The notes: generated from the letters alone by a model not told the origin. A stretch of DNA of 64,000 bases from an uncultured SAR116 cluster alpha proteobacterium (GCA_902625215.1 CACOAO010000002.1:1-64000); one strand, 5' to 3'. Positions 9,891-19,290 are shown, counted from the stretch's first letter. Program-made: numbers and translations.

Positions 9891-9967
9891 TGGTGACCCC
9901 GACAGGACTCGAACCTGTTACCTCAAGATTAGGAATCTTGCGCTCTATCCAGATGAGCTACGAGGCC
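9891..9967 (-). tRNA. tRNA-Arg (anticodon CCT)
   Basis: The minus strand folds as a standard 77-nt tRNA with encoded CCA. The acceptor stem is GGCCTCG with CGGGGTC (two G-U pairs), and the D-arm is GCTC/GAGC. The anticodon stem is CAAGA/TCTTG around loop TTCCTAA, giving anticodon CCT that reads AGG. The T-arm is ACAGG/CCTGT with loop TTCGAGT. It sits between the secreted-protein gene and the SDR gene. A decayed copy of its 3' part is found at 9149-9213. Confidence 0.95.
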
Positions 9968-10101
9968 GTTCATTTATTGTAATATCAATATAAAGATTGA
10001 TTTTCAATTATAAGATGATTTTAATTAATTTAAAATATATCCTAGAAAATTATTAAAAAGTTCTTAATATCAGTTAATAATTTAATATAGGAGTATCTTT
10101 A

Positions 10102-11022
10102 ATGAATGTTGATTTAGGGTTAAGAGATAAGGTAGCCGTCGTAACTGGTGCTGGTGGCGGTATTGGACGAGAAATAGCCCTTGCACTTGCGAGGGAGGGA
10201 GTTTCAATTGTTGTAAATGATATAGGTGTTTCATTAACTGGTGAGGGTGGATCTGAATCTCCAGCACAAGAAACTGTTGGATTAATTACTCAAAAAGGTG
10301 GAAAAGCTATAATCAGTAATGATAGTGTTTCTGCATGGGATAGCGCACAGCTAATAATCAAAAAGGCATTAGATACGTATGGTAGATTAGATATTGTTAT
10401 AAACAACGCTGGTATTTTAAGAGATACAATTTTCCATAAAATGGGACCCTCAGATTGGAATGATGTAATAAGTGTTCATTTAAATGGCAGCTTTTACGTA
10501 AGTAGGGCTGCTGCTCCATATTTTAGAGAACAAAATTCAGGAGCTTATGTACATATGACAAGTACATCAGGATTAATAGGGAACTTTGGTCAGGCAAATT
10601 ACTCAGCTGCAAAATTAGGAATTGCTGGATTATCAAAATCAATTTCCCTAGATATGAGTAGATTTAATGTTAGGTCAAATTGTATTGCACCTTTTGCTTG
10701 GAGTAGAATGACCAATTCTATACCTTCAAACACTGAAGCTGAAAAAGAGAGAGTTGAAAGATTAAAGAAAATGACTCCTGAAACCAATGCCCCTTTAGCT
10801 GTTTTTTTAGCCTCAGAGGCTGCTAAAAATGTAAGTGGACAAATTTTCAGTGCTAGATTGAATGAATTATTTATTTATAATCAAAATAGACCTATAAAAA
10901 GCGTTCATTCAGAATCAGGGTGGACACCACAACAAATTGCCGAAAGAGCCCTCCCCTCATTTAAAAATTCATTGACACCAAATGAAAGAAGTGGCGATGT
11001 TTTCAGCTGGGATCCAATTTAA
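10102..11022 (+). CDS. Short-chain dehydrogenase, 3-hydroxyacyl-CoA dehydrogenase (HSD17B4-like) type
   Basis: A 306-aa SDR, longer than the classical 250 aa and closest in build to the dehydrogenase part of multifunctional protein 2 / HSD17B4. Visible are the cofactor motif GAGGGIGRE near residue 16, NNAG near 105, the catalytic Ser in TSTSG, and YSAAK with Tyr and Lys near 168-172. The C-terminal extension fits an acyl-CoA substrate. It likely oxidises 3-hydroxyacyl-CoA with NAD in beta-oxidation. A GGAG ribosome site lies about 9 bp before the ATG. Its stop codon shares the palindrome TTAA with the stop of the convergent gph-like gene. A general ketoreductase role cannot be excluded. Confidence 0.75.
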   Translation: MNVDLGLRDKVAVVTGAGGGIGREIALALAREGVSIVVNDIGVSLTGEGGSESPAQETVGLITQKGGKAIISNDSVSAWDSAQLIIKKALDTYGRLDIVINNAGILRDTIFHKMGPSDWNDVISVHLNGSFYVSRAAAPYFREQNSGAYVHMTSTSGLIGNFGQANYSAAKLGIAGLSKSISLDMSRFNVRSNCIAPFAWSRMTNSIPSNTEAEKERVERLKKMTPETNAPLAVFLASEAAKNVSGQIFSARLNELFIYNQNRPIKSVHSESGWTPQQIAERALPSFKNSLTPNERSGDVFSWDPI

Positions 11023-11681
11023 GATAAGTTAAAAAGTTTAATTATATCTTTCATATTTTTAACAGTGTGAGTTGCTCCAAGGCTGTTTACATCTTTATCA
11101 GTGTAACCACCTGCAACCGCAATTGATTTTATATTTGCTGCTTTAGCTGCGTCAATATCATTTGATGTATCACCAACCATGTAAAACATTTTGTTGGTAG
11201 TGTTAAAGCCCTCCATTGTTAGTATTAGCATATTTGGCATTGGTTTTAACGGAATATTTTCTCTTGCCCCAACAATTGTGGTAAAAAATTTACTCAGATT
11301 CATTTCTTGAATTAATTTTTCAGTTACAAATTGTCTTTTATTAGTACAAATGCCCATTAATATTTTTCGATCATAAAAAAAATTAAGTGTCTCCATTACT
11401 CCAGGCATTAAAGTACTATATTTATATGGTTGTTCTGAATAATTTTGTCTGTAACTATTGAAAATTACTTCATATAAACCTTTATCTCCACCGCAAAAAT
11501 CAACTACTTTTTTTGACAAATATAACATACCTTCACCAACAAAAGTCTGCAGTTTTTCTTCAGATATATTTTTTAAACTATATTTAGTTAAAGTTTTATT
11601 TATTGCATAGTGCATATCAGGAACTGAATGAACTAAAGTACCATCTAAATCAAAAATGATATTAAAATTAATTTTTCTCAT
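11019..11681 (-). CDS. gph: HAD phosphatase, phosphoglycolate phosphatase-like
   Basis: A 220-aa haloacid-dehalogenase phosphatase. The nucleophile motif is FDLDGTLVHS near residue 10, motif II is CTNKRQ near 112, and the Mg-binding motif is VGDTSNDIDAA near 167. An alpha-helical cap lies between motifs I and II. Length and motifs fit phosphoglycolate phosphatase, which recycles 2-phosphoglycolate; other small phosphoesters are possible. It is the last gene of the fbp-tkt-pgk-gap-rpe operon and overlaps rpe by 4 bp, the rpe-gph arrangement common in proteobacteria. That context is the main reason for the name. Confidence 0.8.
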   Translation of the reverse strand: MRKINFNIIFDLDGTLVHSVPDMHYAINKTLTKYSLKNISEEKLQTFVGEGMLYLSKKVVDFCGGDKGLYEVIFNSYRQNYSEQPYKYSTLMPGVMETLNFFYDRKILMGICTNKRQFVTEKLIQEMNLSKFFTTIVGARENIPLKPMPNMLILTMEGFNTTNKMFYMVGDTSNDIDAAKAANIKSIAVAGGYTDKDVNSLGATHTVKNMKDIIKLFNLS

Positions 11682-12343
11682 TTTTTAATTTTATAACGAA
11701 GCGCTTCTATGTTTTTTGAATAACTCTCGACACCATCTCCATTAAAGACAGCTGAACCTGCAACGACTACATTTGCACCTGCCTCAATAACCCTTTGGGC
11801 AACCACTTTATTAATGCCACCATCAACTTGAATTTTTATGGGCTTATCGTTAATTAATTTTTTAATTAATTTAATTTTATTCAAAGATGATTCAATGAAA
11901 ACTTGACCACCAAAACCCGGGTTAACCGTCATAACAAGAATCAGATCTAATTTATCTAATAAAAACTCTAGACCTGAAATAGAGGTGGCAGGATTAATAG
12001 AAACGCCTGCTTTACATCCTAATTCACGAATACGATTCAAAGTTCTATCTAAATGTGGAGTGACTTCTTTATGAACAGTTATCATATCAACTCCTGCATT
12101 CACATATTCTTCTAAAAGATCATCTGGGTTAGTAACCATTAGATGGGCATCAAAAGGTTTTTTTGAATAATCTCTTATGGATTTAATAATTGGAGGTCCA
12201 AATGTAAGATTTGGTACGAAGTGGCCATCCATAACATCCAAATGTATCCAATCTGCACCTGCTTTATCAACAGCTTTAATTTCTTCAGCTAAACATGAGA
12301 AATTTGATGATAATATTGATGGTGCTATCAACACATCGGTCAT
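11678..12343 (-). CDS. rpe: Ribulose-phosphate 3-epimerase
   Basis: A 221-aa TIM-barrel enzyme interconverting ribulose 5-phosphate and xylulose 5-phosphate. Family signatures are IAPSILSSNF at the N-terminus, HLDVMDGHFVPNLTFGP with metal-binding His and Asp, DAHLMV, MTVNPGFGGQ, and the phosphate-binding end VDGGIN plus VVAGSAVF. Full length. A ribosome site AAGGAA is placed 7 bp before the ATG. It follows gap after 41 bp on the minus strand and overlaps gph by 4 bp. It works with transketolase in the non-oxidative pentose phosphate pathway. Confidence 0.95.
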   Translation of the reverse strand: MTDVLIAPSILSSNFSCLAEEIKAVDKAGADWIHLDVMDGHFVPNLTFGPPIIKSIRDYSKKPFDAHLMVTNPDDLLEEYVNAGVDMITVHKEVTPHLDRTLNRIRELGCKAGVSINPATSISGLEFLLDKLDLILVMTVNPGFGGQVFIESSLNKIKLIKKLINDKPIKIQVDGGINKVVAQRVIEAGANVVVAGSAVFNGDGVESYSKNIEALRYKIKK

Positions 12344-12384
12344 GCAAATATTCCTTTTTATTTCATAAAGTTTAAATTTGTTTT

Positions 12385-13392
12385 TTAAATTGTCTTACCG
12401 ATAGCTACAGCTGTATCTGACATTCTATTAGAAAAACCCCACTCATTATCGTACCAGCTTAATACTCTAACGAATGTATTGTCCATCACTTTTGTTTGAT
12501 CCATGTGAAAAACAGAAGAACGTGAGTCATGATTAAAATCACTTGATACAAGAGGTTCATCTGTAAAGCCTAGAATATTGTTTAGCTCTCCATTGGCAGA
12601 TTCTTTAATAATGTTATTAATTTCGTCAACTGAAGTCGATCTTGAAGCATTAAATTTAAAATCAACAACTGATACATTTTGAGTAGGGACTCTTATTGAA
12701 ACACCATCCAATTTTCCATTTAATTCTGGTAAAACCAATCCAACGGCTTTAGCTGCTCCAGTAGATGTTGGTATCATGTTGCCAGCAGCAGCTCTTGACC
12801 TATAAAGATCAGAATGCATTGTATCCAATGTTGGTTGATCACCCGTGTAAGAATGAATTGTAGTCATAAAACCTTGATTTATACCTACTCCATTATTTAA
12901 CGCCATCGCAACAGGTGCTAGACAGTTCGTAGTGCAAGAGGCGTTTGAGATAACAAGATGATCTTTAGATATTTTTTGATGATTTACTCCATAAACAACA
13001 GTAAGATCCACATCGCTAGCAGGAGCAGAAACAAGTACCCTCTTAGCACCTGCGTCTAAATGCATTGCAGCTTTTACGCGGTTAGTAAATATTCCAGTAC
13101 ACTCCATTGCTATATCAACATCAAGTTCTTTCCAAGGCAAATCTTTTGGATCTCTAATAGAAGTAACTTTGATAGGGCCTTGTCCAATATACAGATCATT
13201 GCCACTAACTTTTACTTCAACTGGAAACTTTCCATGAACACTATCATATCTTAATAAATGAGCATTTGTTTCTACGGGACCTAAGTCATTTATACCAACA
13301 ACAATTATGTCATCACGGCCTGATTCAACAATAGCCCTTAAGATATTTCTTCCGATTCTTCCAAATCCATTAATAGCAACTCTTACTGACAT
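12385..13392 (-). CDS. gap: Glyceraldehyde-3-phosphate dehydrogenase, type I
   Basis: A 335-aa enzyme with the Rossmann motif INGFGRIGR at residues 7-15, INDLG near 34-38, and the catalytic cysteine in SCTTNCLAP (Cys153). It converts glyceraldehyde 3-phosphate and phosphate to 1,3-bisphosphoglycerate, reversibly. Its ATG overlaps the pgk stop by one base (TAATG), and an AAAGGA site inside the pgk end precedes it, implying translational coupling of these two consecutive enzymes. It is in the middle of the minus-strand central carbon operon. Coenzyme preference cannot be fixed by eye. Confidence 0.95.
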   Translation of the reverse strand: MSVRVAINGFGRIGRNILRAIVESGRDDIIVVGINDLGPVETNAHLLRYDSVHGKFPVEVKVSGNDLYIGQGPIKVTSIRDPKDLPWKELDVDIAMECTGIFTNRVKAAMHLDAGAKRVLVSAPASDVDLTVVYGVNHQKISKDHLVISNASCTTNCLAPVAMALNNGVGINQGFMTTIHSYTGDQPTLDTMHSDLYRSRAAAGNMIPTSTGAAKAVGLVLPELNGKLDGVSIRVPTQNVSVVDFKFNASRSTSVDEINNIIKESANGELNNILGFTDEPLVSSDFNHDSRSSVFHMDQTKVMDNTFVRVLSWYDNEWGFSNRMSDTAVAIGKTI

Positions 13393-14618
13393 TATTTTTC
13401 CTTTCTAAGTTTATAATCCAAATTATTACTTAATGCTGAAATTGCTGGTAATTCCATACCCTCAAGTGACTCTAAAAAAGCTCCCCCTGCTGAGGACACA
13501 TATGTAAAATCGTTAACAACACAAGCCTTGTTTAGAGCAGACATAGTGTCACCTCCACCAGCCACAGTAATTAAATTTTCGTTTGCTGTTAATTTGGCTG
13601 CTTCCTTAGCCAAACTAAAAGTTCCTTTGCCAAATGGTGGTGTTTCAAAGGCTCCAACTGGACCATTCCAAAGTAAAGTATTAATATTTTGAAACACAGA
13701 ATTTATTTTACTAATAGTTTTAGGACCAATATCTAAAGCCATCATTTCTGAAGGAACCGCATTAGAAGAGACAATTTCAAAATTTGCATTAGTTTCAAAT
13801 TTATCGGAAACAACCAGGTCTGTAGGTAAAATTATTTGACAGTTATTTAATTCACTTGTTTTTAAAATTGATTTTGCAATATCAATACAGTCTTTTTCGT
13901 AAAGGCTTTTTCCCAAATTTAAACCCTGCGCAACAAGAAAAGTATTTGCCATTGCTCCTCCAATAACTAAATAATCCATCTTAGTTAACAAGTATTCTAT
14001 TATATTTATTTTTGATGAAATTTTAGCACCCCCAACTAGCGCTGCAACTGGTTTGATTGGTGAGTTCAATATTGAAGTTAGGGCTTTTACTTCTTCATTA
14101 AGTAATAATCCAGAAAAAGATGGAAGAAATTTTGTTATTGCATGTAAGCTCGCATGCGCTCTATGTGAGCAAGAAAAGGCGTCATTTACAAAAAAATCAC
14201 AACCCTTAGATAATTCATTCGCAAAGTTGATATCATTTTTAATTTCACTTTCATGAAATCTTAAGTTTTCTAATAATAATATTTCTCCTTGTTTTAGTGC
14301 GTTCTTTTGCTTCAAAACTTCTTTGCCTATACATGATGAATTAAAATGTACCTTTGCTTTAGTTATTTTAGACAAAACATTTACTAATGGCTTAAGAGAT
14401 AAGTTTTCATCAAATTTTCCTTTTGGTCTACCTAAATGACTACAAATAACTAATTTCGATTGATTTTCTAATAAATAATTAATTGTAGGCATTAACCTTT
14501 CAAGCCTGGTTTGATCTTGCACAACACCATTAACAAGTGGAATGTTTAAGTCAGCTCTTAAAAGAACAACTTTACTACTTACATCTTCATTAACTATACT
14601 TTTAATGTTACTTAACAT
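13392..14618 (-). CDS. pgk: Phosphoglycerate kinase
   Basis: A 408-aa monomeric kinase interconverting 1,3-bisphosphoglycerate/ADP and 3-phosphoglycerate/ATP. Signature segments are RADLNIPL near residue 21, SHLGRPKG near 59, LLENLRFH near 114, NDAFSCSHRAHAS, GGAKISSKI, and the C-terminal nucleotide loop GGGDTMSAL followed by SSAGGAFLE. Length is slightly above the usual roughly 390-400 aa. It is translated before gap in this operon and overlaps it by 1 bp, the reverse of the more common gap-pgk order. The ribosome site is weak. Confidence 0.95.
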   Translation of the reverse strand: MLSNIKSIVNEDVSSKVVLLRADLNIPLVNGVVQDQTRLERLMPTINYLLENQSKLVICSHLGRPKGKFDENLSLKPLVNVLSKITKAKVHFNSSCIGKEVLKQKNALKQGEILLLENLRFHESEIKNDINFANELSKGCDFFVNDAFSCSHRAHASLHAITKFLPSFSGLLLNEEVKALTSILNSPIKPVAALVGGAKISSKINIIEYLLTKMDYLVIGGAMANTFLVAQGLNLGKSLYEKDCIDIAKSILKTSELNNCQIILPTDLVVSDKFETNANFEIVSSNAVPSEMMALDIGPKTISKINSVFQNINTLLWNGPVGAFETPPFGKGTFSLAKEAAKLTANENLITVAGGGDTMSALNKACVVNDFTYVSSAGGAFLESLEGMELPAISALSNNLDYKLRKEK

Positions 14619-14646
14619 CTAAAATATTTACTCTTTTTAATTGTAC

Positions 14647-16635
14647 TTATTTTAACAATAATTTCGCAGAATCAATTATAGACTTGCTAGTAATATTAAA
14701 ATGATTGTATAGGTCCAAAGCCGGCCCAGATGCTCCAAAACTTTTCATACCAATAAATATTCCCTTTTCACCTATATACTTACTCCACCCCATTTCAGAA
14801 GCGGCCTCTATAGCAATGCGTGGGCAATTTCCCAAAACTTGATTTTTATATTCTTCATCTTGTTTATCAAATAATTCCCAGGAAGGAAGCGAGACGACAG
14901 CAGCCTTAATACCTTCTTCAAGCATTATTTCTGAAGCTTCCATAGCTATTTCTATTTCAGAACCAGTAGCAATAAGAGTAATATCTCTATCTTTTGAAAT
15001 ATTATTTAAAATATATCCTCCGTAAGAAACCATGTTTTTATTAGTTTTTTCAGATCTATAAGCTCTCAAACCTTGTCTTGACAAAGCCAAGACTGTTGGA
15101 CCGTTGGTTTTGAGTGCAACATCCCAAGCCTCAGCGGTTTCAACAACATCTGCTGGCCTTATCAAATTTAAATTAGGTGTTGCTCTTAAAATTGCTAGAT
15201 GTTCAATTGGTTGATGAGTTGGTCCATCTTCACCAAGACCAATCGAGTCATGAGTTAATACATAAATCACTCTCAAAGACATTAACGCAGATAATCTTAT
15301 AGATGCTCTCATGTAATCACTAAAAACTAAGAATGTTCCACCATAAGGTATAAAACCTTTATGTAATGCAACACCATTCATAATAGAACCCATAGCGTGC
15401 TCTCTTATTCCATAATGAACATAATTACCTGAGAACTTGCTTGAGGTGACTGTTTTCATTTCACTAGTTTTAGTTAAATTTGACCCAGTTAAATCTGCTG
15501 ATCCACCTAGTGTATTTAAGATAGTTTTATTTATTACTTCTAAAGCTTTTTGACTTGCTTGTCTTGTAGCAAGCTTAGGCAAATCTTTTTTCATTTGTTT
15601 AATAAATGAATTCATTTTTCTTTGATAGGAAGTAGGAATGTTTCCTTCAATGAACATCTGGAATCTTTTATTCTTAGGGCTTTCTTCTAATTTTTTTTCC
15701 CACGCTATAAAAAGTTCTTTAGATCTTTGCGTAGTTTTTTTCCACTCTGCCAAAATTTCTGAGGGTATCTCAAATGGATTATTTGACCATCCCAAAGCTT
15801 TTCTCGTTGCAGCAATTTCATCAACACCAAGAGGGGCACCATGAGTTTTGGCTGTCCCAACTAAATTAGGTGCTCCGTATCCAATCTTAGTTCTACATCC
15901 AATAAGTGATGGTTTTCTTGATTTTTTTGCACTCATAATAGCTTTTTGAATATCATCATGATTATGACCGTCTATAGTTTGTGTATGCCAACCTGCTGCC
16001 TTAAATCTGGTTATTTGATTTGATGAATTAGATAAGTCAGTAGATCCATCAATTGATATTTTATTATCGTCCCAAAAAACAATTAGCTTTGATAACTTAA
16101 GATGCCCAGAAAACTCAATGGCTTCATGACTAATACCTTCTTGTAAACAACCATCACCAGCAATTACATAAGTGAAATGATTAACTAAATTATTACCAAA
16201 TCTAGATGCCATTAACTTTTCACTTAAAGCCATCCCAACAGCAGTTGCAAGACCCTGTCCTAATGGTCCAGTTGTGGTTTCTATACCTTCTGCATGACCA
16301 AATTCAGGGTGGCCGGCAGTATTATAATTTAACTGTCTAAAATTTTTAATATTTTCAATTGGCATATCTTTATAGCCTAAAAGATAATGAAGTGAATATA
16401 ATAGCATTGATCCATGACCAGCAGATAAAACGAATCTATCTCTATCTGGCCAATCTGGTTTATCTGGGAAAATATTAATAAAATCTTTGAAAAGAACAGT
16501 AGCAACATCCGCCATACCCATGGGCATTCCTGGATGACCTGAGTTAGCAGCCTGAACTGCATCCATAGATAAAAATCTTATTGCATCAGCCATTTTAGAG
16601 GACATATCATCTTTTGATCTCATGTGTCCTTGCAT
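14647..16635 (-). CDS. tkt: Transketolase
   Basis: A 662-aa ThDP enzyme that transfers two-carbon ketol units among sugar phosphates. Motifs include [10 protein letters not shown] at the N-terminus, [32 protein letters not shown], and the ThDP/Mg motif GDGCLQEG...E. Also present are [15 protein letters not shown] and the C-terminal ATGSEIEIA, where the C-terminal domain opens. I keep the ATG at 16635 because TAGGAG lies 8 bp upstream; two further in-frame ATGs follow within 11 codons. Second gene of the fbp-tkt-pgk-gap-rpe-gph operon, 88 bp after fbp. Its ribosome site has a complementary segment upstream (see separate feature). Confidence 0.95.
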   Translation of the reverse strand: MQGHMRSKDDMSSKMADAIRFLSMDAVQAANSGHPGMPMGMADVATVLFKDFINIFPDKPDWPDRDRFVLSAGHGSMLLYSLHYLLGYKDMPIENIKNFRQLNYNTAGHPEFGHAEGIETTTGPLGQGLATAVGMALSEKLMASRFGNNLVNHFTYVIAGDGCLQEGISHEAIEFSGHLKLSKLIVFWDDNKISIDGSTDLSNSSNQITRFKAAGWHTQTIDGHNHDDIQKAIMSAKKSRKPSLIGCRTKIGYGAPNLVGTAKTHGAPLGVDEIAATRKALGWSNNPFEIPSEILAEWKKTTQRSKELFIAWEKKLEESPKNKRFQMFIEGNIPTSYQRKMNSFIKQMKKDLPKLATRQASQKALEVINKTILNTLGGSADLTGSNLTKTSEMKTVTSSKFSGNYVHYGIREHAMGSIMNGVALHKGFIPYGGTFLVFSDYMRASIRLSALMSLRVIYVLTHDSIGLGEDGPTHQPIEHLAILRATPNLNLIRPADVVETAEAWDVALKTNGPTVLALSRQGLRAYRSEKTNKNMVSYGGYILNNISKDRDITLIATGSEIEIAMEASEIMLEEGIKAAVVSLPSWELFDKQDEEYKNQVLGNCPRIAIEAASEMGWSKYIGEKGIFIGMKSFGASGPALDLYNHFNITSKSIIDSAKLLLK

Positions 16636-16641
16636 TAAAAC

Positions 16642-16712
16642 ACTCCTAGAAAATTAGTATAAAAAAATTTGAACTATCAATAGCATTTATGTGGAAAAAA
16701 TTACATAGGAGT
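16642..16712 (-). promoter_or_regulatory. Possible ribosome-site-sequestering pairing upstream of tkt
   Basis: On the minus strand the tkt Shine-Dalgarno segment TAGGAGT (16648-16642) is a perfect complement of ACTCCTA at 16712-16706, just after the fbp stop. Flanking A and T runs would extend the pairing with one bulge. If formed, this roughly 70-nt stem-loop would hide the tkt ribosome site in the fbp-tkt message. A seven-base match in AT-rich sequence could be chance, although the bases involved are GC-containing. Confidence 0.3.
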
Positions 16713-16723
16713 TTTAAAAAAAA

Positions 16724-17686
16724 TTACAACTTTGAATATAATTTTTTATATTCTAATACCTCTTCCTTGGAACCAAAAATTAATGGTGACCTTTGGTGTA
16801 ATTCGTTGACTTCTAAATTTAATATATTTTTATGACCATCAGTTGCTACTCCATTAGCTTGTTCTACTAAAAAAGCAATCGGATTAGCTTCATAAGTTAA
16901 ACGTAATCTTCCATTTTTATATTTTTCTCTCATATCCGCAGGGTATAAAAAAATACCTCCTCGGTTAAAAATTCTACTAGCGTCTGCTACTAATGAACCA
17001 ACCCACCTCATTCCAAAATTTTTCTTTCTAGGCCCACTTTCACCATCCTGGCATTCAGATATATATTTTAATGTGGCGCAGTCCCAGTATCTTTTGTATG
17101 CAGCATTTATTGCAAATTCATTAGTTGTTTCTGGTATAACTATATTATCCCTAATCAAGATGAATTTACCTTGCAATTCATCTAATGCGAATAAAGATGT
17201 TCCAGCACCAACTGTAATAAGCAAAGTTGTTTGTGGTCCATAAACAAAAAAACCTGATGATTTTTGATTACTGCCATTTTGAATAAATGCTTTTTCTAAT
17301 GGTAAATTATTTTTAGACATTATTGAAAAGATAGTCCCTATTGAAACATTTACATCAATGTTACTTGAGCCATCAAGTGGATCAGCAAAAACAATGAAAT
17401 CATTGTTATTTTTAAAATCAATATGTCCTTCTTGCTCTTCGGAGGCATATCCTGCAGCAGGTGATTTTTTTAGAAAGGAAATTATAATTTCATCTGAACT
17501 TATATCTAAAGGTTTTTGAATATCACCATCAAAATTTATTTTTGTATCAGTCTTTGAGACATCTTCCTGAGTTTTAACACTTCTTATAATAGTAGATATT
17601 TTAATAGCTGCATCAGCCAATGATTTTACGATTGATGAAATTTCTTCTTCGGTAGATTTTTTTAATAGGTAGTTATCAAGATCCAT
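16724..17686 (-). CDS. fbp: Fructose-1,6-bisphosphatase class I
   Basis: A 320-aa class I FBPase hydrolysing fructose 1,6-bisphosphate to fructose 6-phosphate in gluconeogenesis. The metal-binding signature FADPLDGSSNIDVNVSIGT lies near residues 94-112, preceded by the acidic YASEEQEG motif. The C-terminal RRGGIFLYP-like motif appears as NRGGIFLYPADMR near 237. Length is typical. First gene of the minus-strand operon, divergent from the GlnE-like gene across 84 bp that must hold both promoters. AGAAG about 8 bp upstream is a plausible ribosome site. Confidence 0.95.
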   Translation of the reverse strand: MDLDNYLLKKSTEEEISSIVKSLADAAIKISTIIRSVKTQEDVSKTDTKINFDGDIQKPLDISSDEIIISFLKKSPAAGYASEEQEGHIDFKNNNDFIVFADPLDGSSNIDVNVSIGTIFSIMSKNNLPLEKAFIQNGSNQKSSGFFVYGPQTTLLITVGAGTSLFALDELQGKFILIRDNIVIPETTNEFAINAAYKRYWDCATLKYISECQDGESGPRKKNFGMRWVGSLVADASRIFNRGGIFLYPADMREKYKNGRLRLTYEANPIAFLVEQANGVATDGHKNILNLEVNELHQRSPLIFGSKEEVLEYKKLYSKL

Positions 17687-17770
17687 TTTTGATTCTTCTA
17701 ATACAACATTGAAACTAAATTGAAACGTATGTAAGTTTGTATAAGATAATAGATTTTTTTTGGTTTGTGA

Positions 17771-19264
17771 ATGCTTTACAAGAAACTAAATTTACCAATT
17801 AACTTACCACTAACAACTTATGAAGAATTTGGAAAGAATAAATTTGTCATAGATGTTGTAAATGAAATAACTAAGTCCAGCAGGATTGGAGTAAATTCAA
17901 GTATAACACTATTTAAAAATTTTTTTGAAGATAATCTCTCAGAAATTACTAACAAAAAATTAGTTTATATATATCAAGAATTAATCCCAATAATTTTTCA
18001 GAATAAAAATAAGAATGAAGGCTTATATCAACTTTTAAGATTTATTAATCAAATAAACTCAAATATAGATTACCTGGATACGCTGAGAAATTTATCTTTT
18101 GCTTATAAAAATTTAACTAAAGTTTTATTATTTTCTGGATATGTCACAAGCATACTTTCTAGAGACCAGAAATTACTTGAGGTTATCCAACCTGAATATG
18201 CAACAAGATTAAATGGTAATATATCTTATTATAAAAATTCATTTGAAAAAATAAATTTTAATAATTTAGATACTGAAACAATTTTAGACTTATTGAGAAA
18301 ACAAAACAGATTACTTAAGTTTCAGATATTATATTCTTTAATTAACAATGAAATTAATATTAATAGAGCATCTACTGAATTTTCCTATTTAGCTCAAGCT
18401 ACAGTTGATAGTATTTTACAAATAATAAAACACCAAACTGATAATGCACACAAAACGAACTATGAGGATTTTTGTATTATTGCTTATGGAAGGTTTGGAA
18501 CTTTCAATATGACAGCTAATTCTGATCTTGACTTAGTTTTTGTGTATGGGGATAAATTAAACAAGAAAATTTACATAAATTTTTTTAGACAATTAATTAA
18601 TTTTATCTCTACTAAAACGTCTGAGGGTATATTATACGAAGTTGATACAAAACTAAGACCTTCTAGGCATCGTGGTCCAGTTGCGTGTACATATGAAAAT
18701 TTTAAAACTTATCATTGTACTAAATCATATTCTTGGGAAAAAATAGCTCTTAAGAAAGCGCGTGTTATAACAAATAATAAATTTAGTAAAAAAGTTTCTC
18801 ATCTTTTGGATAAATTAAACTCTTGTCCTATATCTGAAAAAGAAGTAGTTCAAGAAATTTTGAAAATGAGAGTAAATATTAATAAAAATAAAAAAGAATC
18901 TGAGAAGTTAGACAAAAAAAATTTACCAAAATGGTTTGAAACAAAATATGTAGCCGGTGGTCAAAGAGATATTGAATTTTTAAAATTTTTTTATGAAAAT
19001 AAATCTAGTATTATTGATCAATACGAAAAAGATAAAAAACAACTCTTATTTAAAAGACTTGAAAATGTTTTTTTTAAATTAGACCAGGTGGTCAATATTT
19101 GTTTTATGGAAGAAAAACAAGATAATTTACCAAGCGCTGCTGTAAATTTATTAATAAATGAATTAGATGAAAAAGATCTTGGCACATTGAAAGCATTAGT
19201 TAGTCAGGGAAAAATAGATATTTATAATACTTTAGATAAAATTTTAGAATCAGAATCAACTTAA
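17771..19264 (+). CDS. Half-length, single-domain GlnE-like glutamine synthetase adenylyltransferase
   Basis: At 497 aa this is about half of a normal GlnE (near 950 aa, two nucleotidyltransferase domains). One nucleotidyltransferase domain is present: AYGRFGTFNMTANSDLDLVF with metal-binding SDLD at 251-254, YEVDTKLRPS near 290, then YSWEKIALKKARVI and ILKMR. LRPS and the YSWE..AL..AR pattern resemble the C-terminal adenylylating half of GlnE rather than the de-adenylylating half. A GlnE-type helical segment precedes it (about 115-150). The divergent fbp lies directly upstream, so no missing half is hidden there. It is followed by amtB, consistent with a nitrogen role. The retained single activity is inferred, and another NTase target is possible. 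Confidence 0.75.
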   Translation: MLYKKLNLPINLPLTTYEEFGKNKFVIDVVNEITKSSRIGVNSSITLFKNFFEDNLSEITNKKLVYIYQELIPIIFQNKNKNEGLYQLLRFINQINSNIDYLDTLRNLSFAYKNLTKVLLFSGYVTSILSRDQKLLEVIQPEYATRLNGNISYYKNSFEKINFNNLDTETILDLLRKQNRLLKFQILYSLINNEININRASTEFSYLAQATVDSILQIIKHQTDNAHKTNYEDFCIIAYGRFGTFNMTANSDLDLVFVYGDKLNKKIYINFFRQLINFISTKTSEGILYEVDTKLRPSRHRGPVACTYENFKTYHCTKSYSWEKIALKKARVITNNKFSKKVSHLLDKLNSCPISEKEVVQEILKMRVNINKNKKESEKLDKKNLPKWFETKYVAGGQRDIEFLKFFYENKSSIIDQYEKDKKQLLFKRLENVFFKLDQVVNICFMEEKQDNLPSAAVNLLINELDEKDLGTLKALVSQGKIDIYNTLDKILESEST

Positions 19265-19290
19265 TAATACATAATCTTTGAAAATAAAAA

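Noticed and set aside
10082-10267. Minus-strand 61-aa ORF and the other short antisense ORFs in the track
   Set aside because: They lie inside well-supported genes in other frames, lack ribosome sites and show composition expected of shadow frames.
11019-17686. Complete Calvin cycle operon
   Set aside because: No RuBisCO, phosphoribulokinase or aldolase is present. The genes suffice only for gluconeogenesis and pentose phosphate interconversion.
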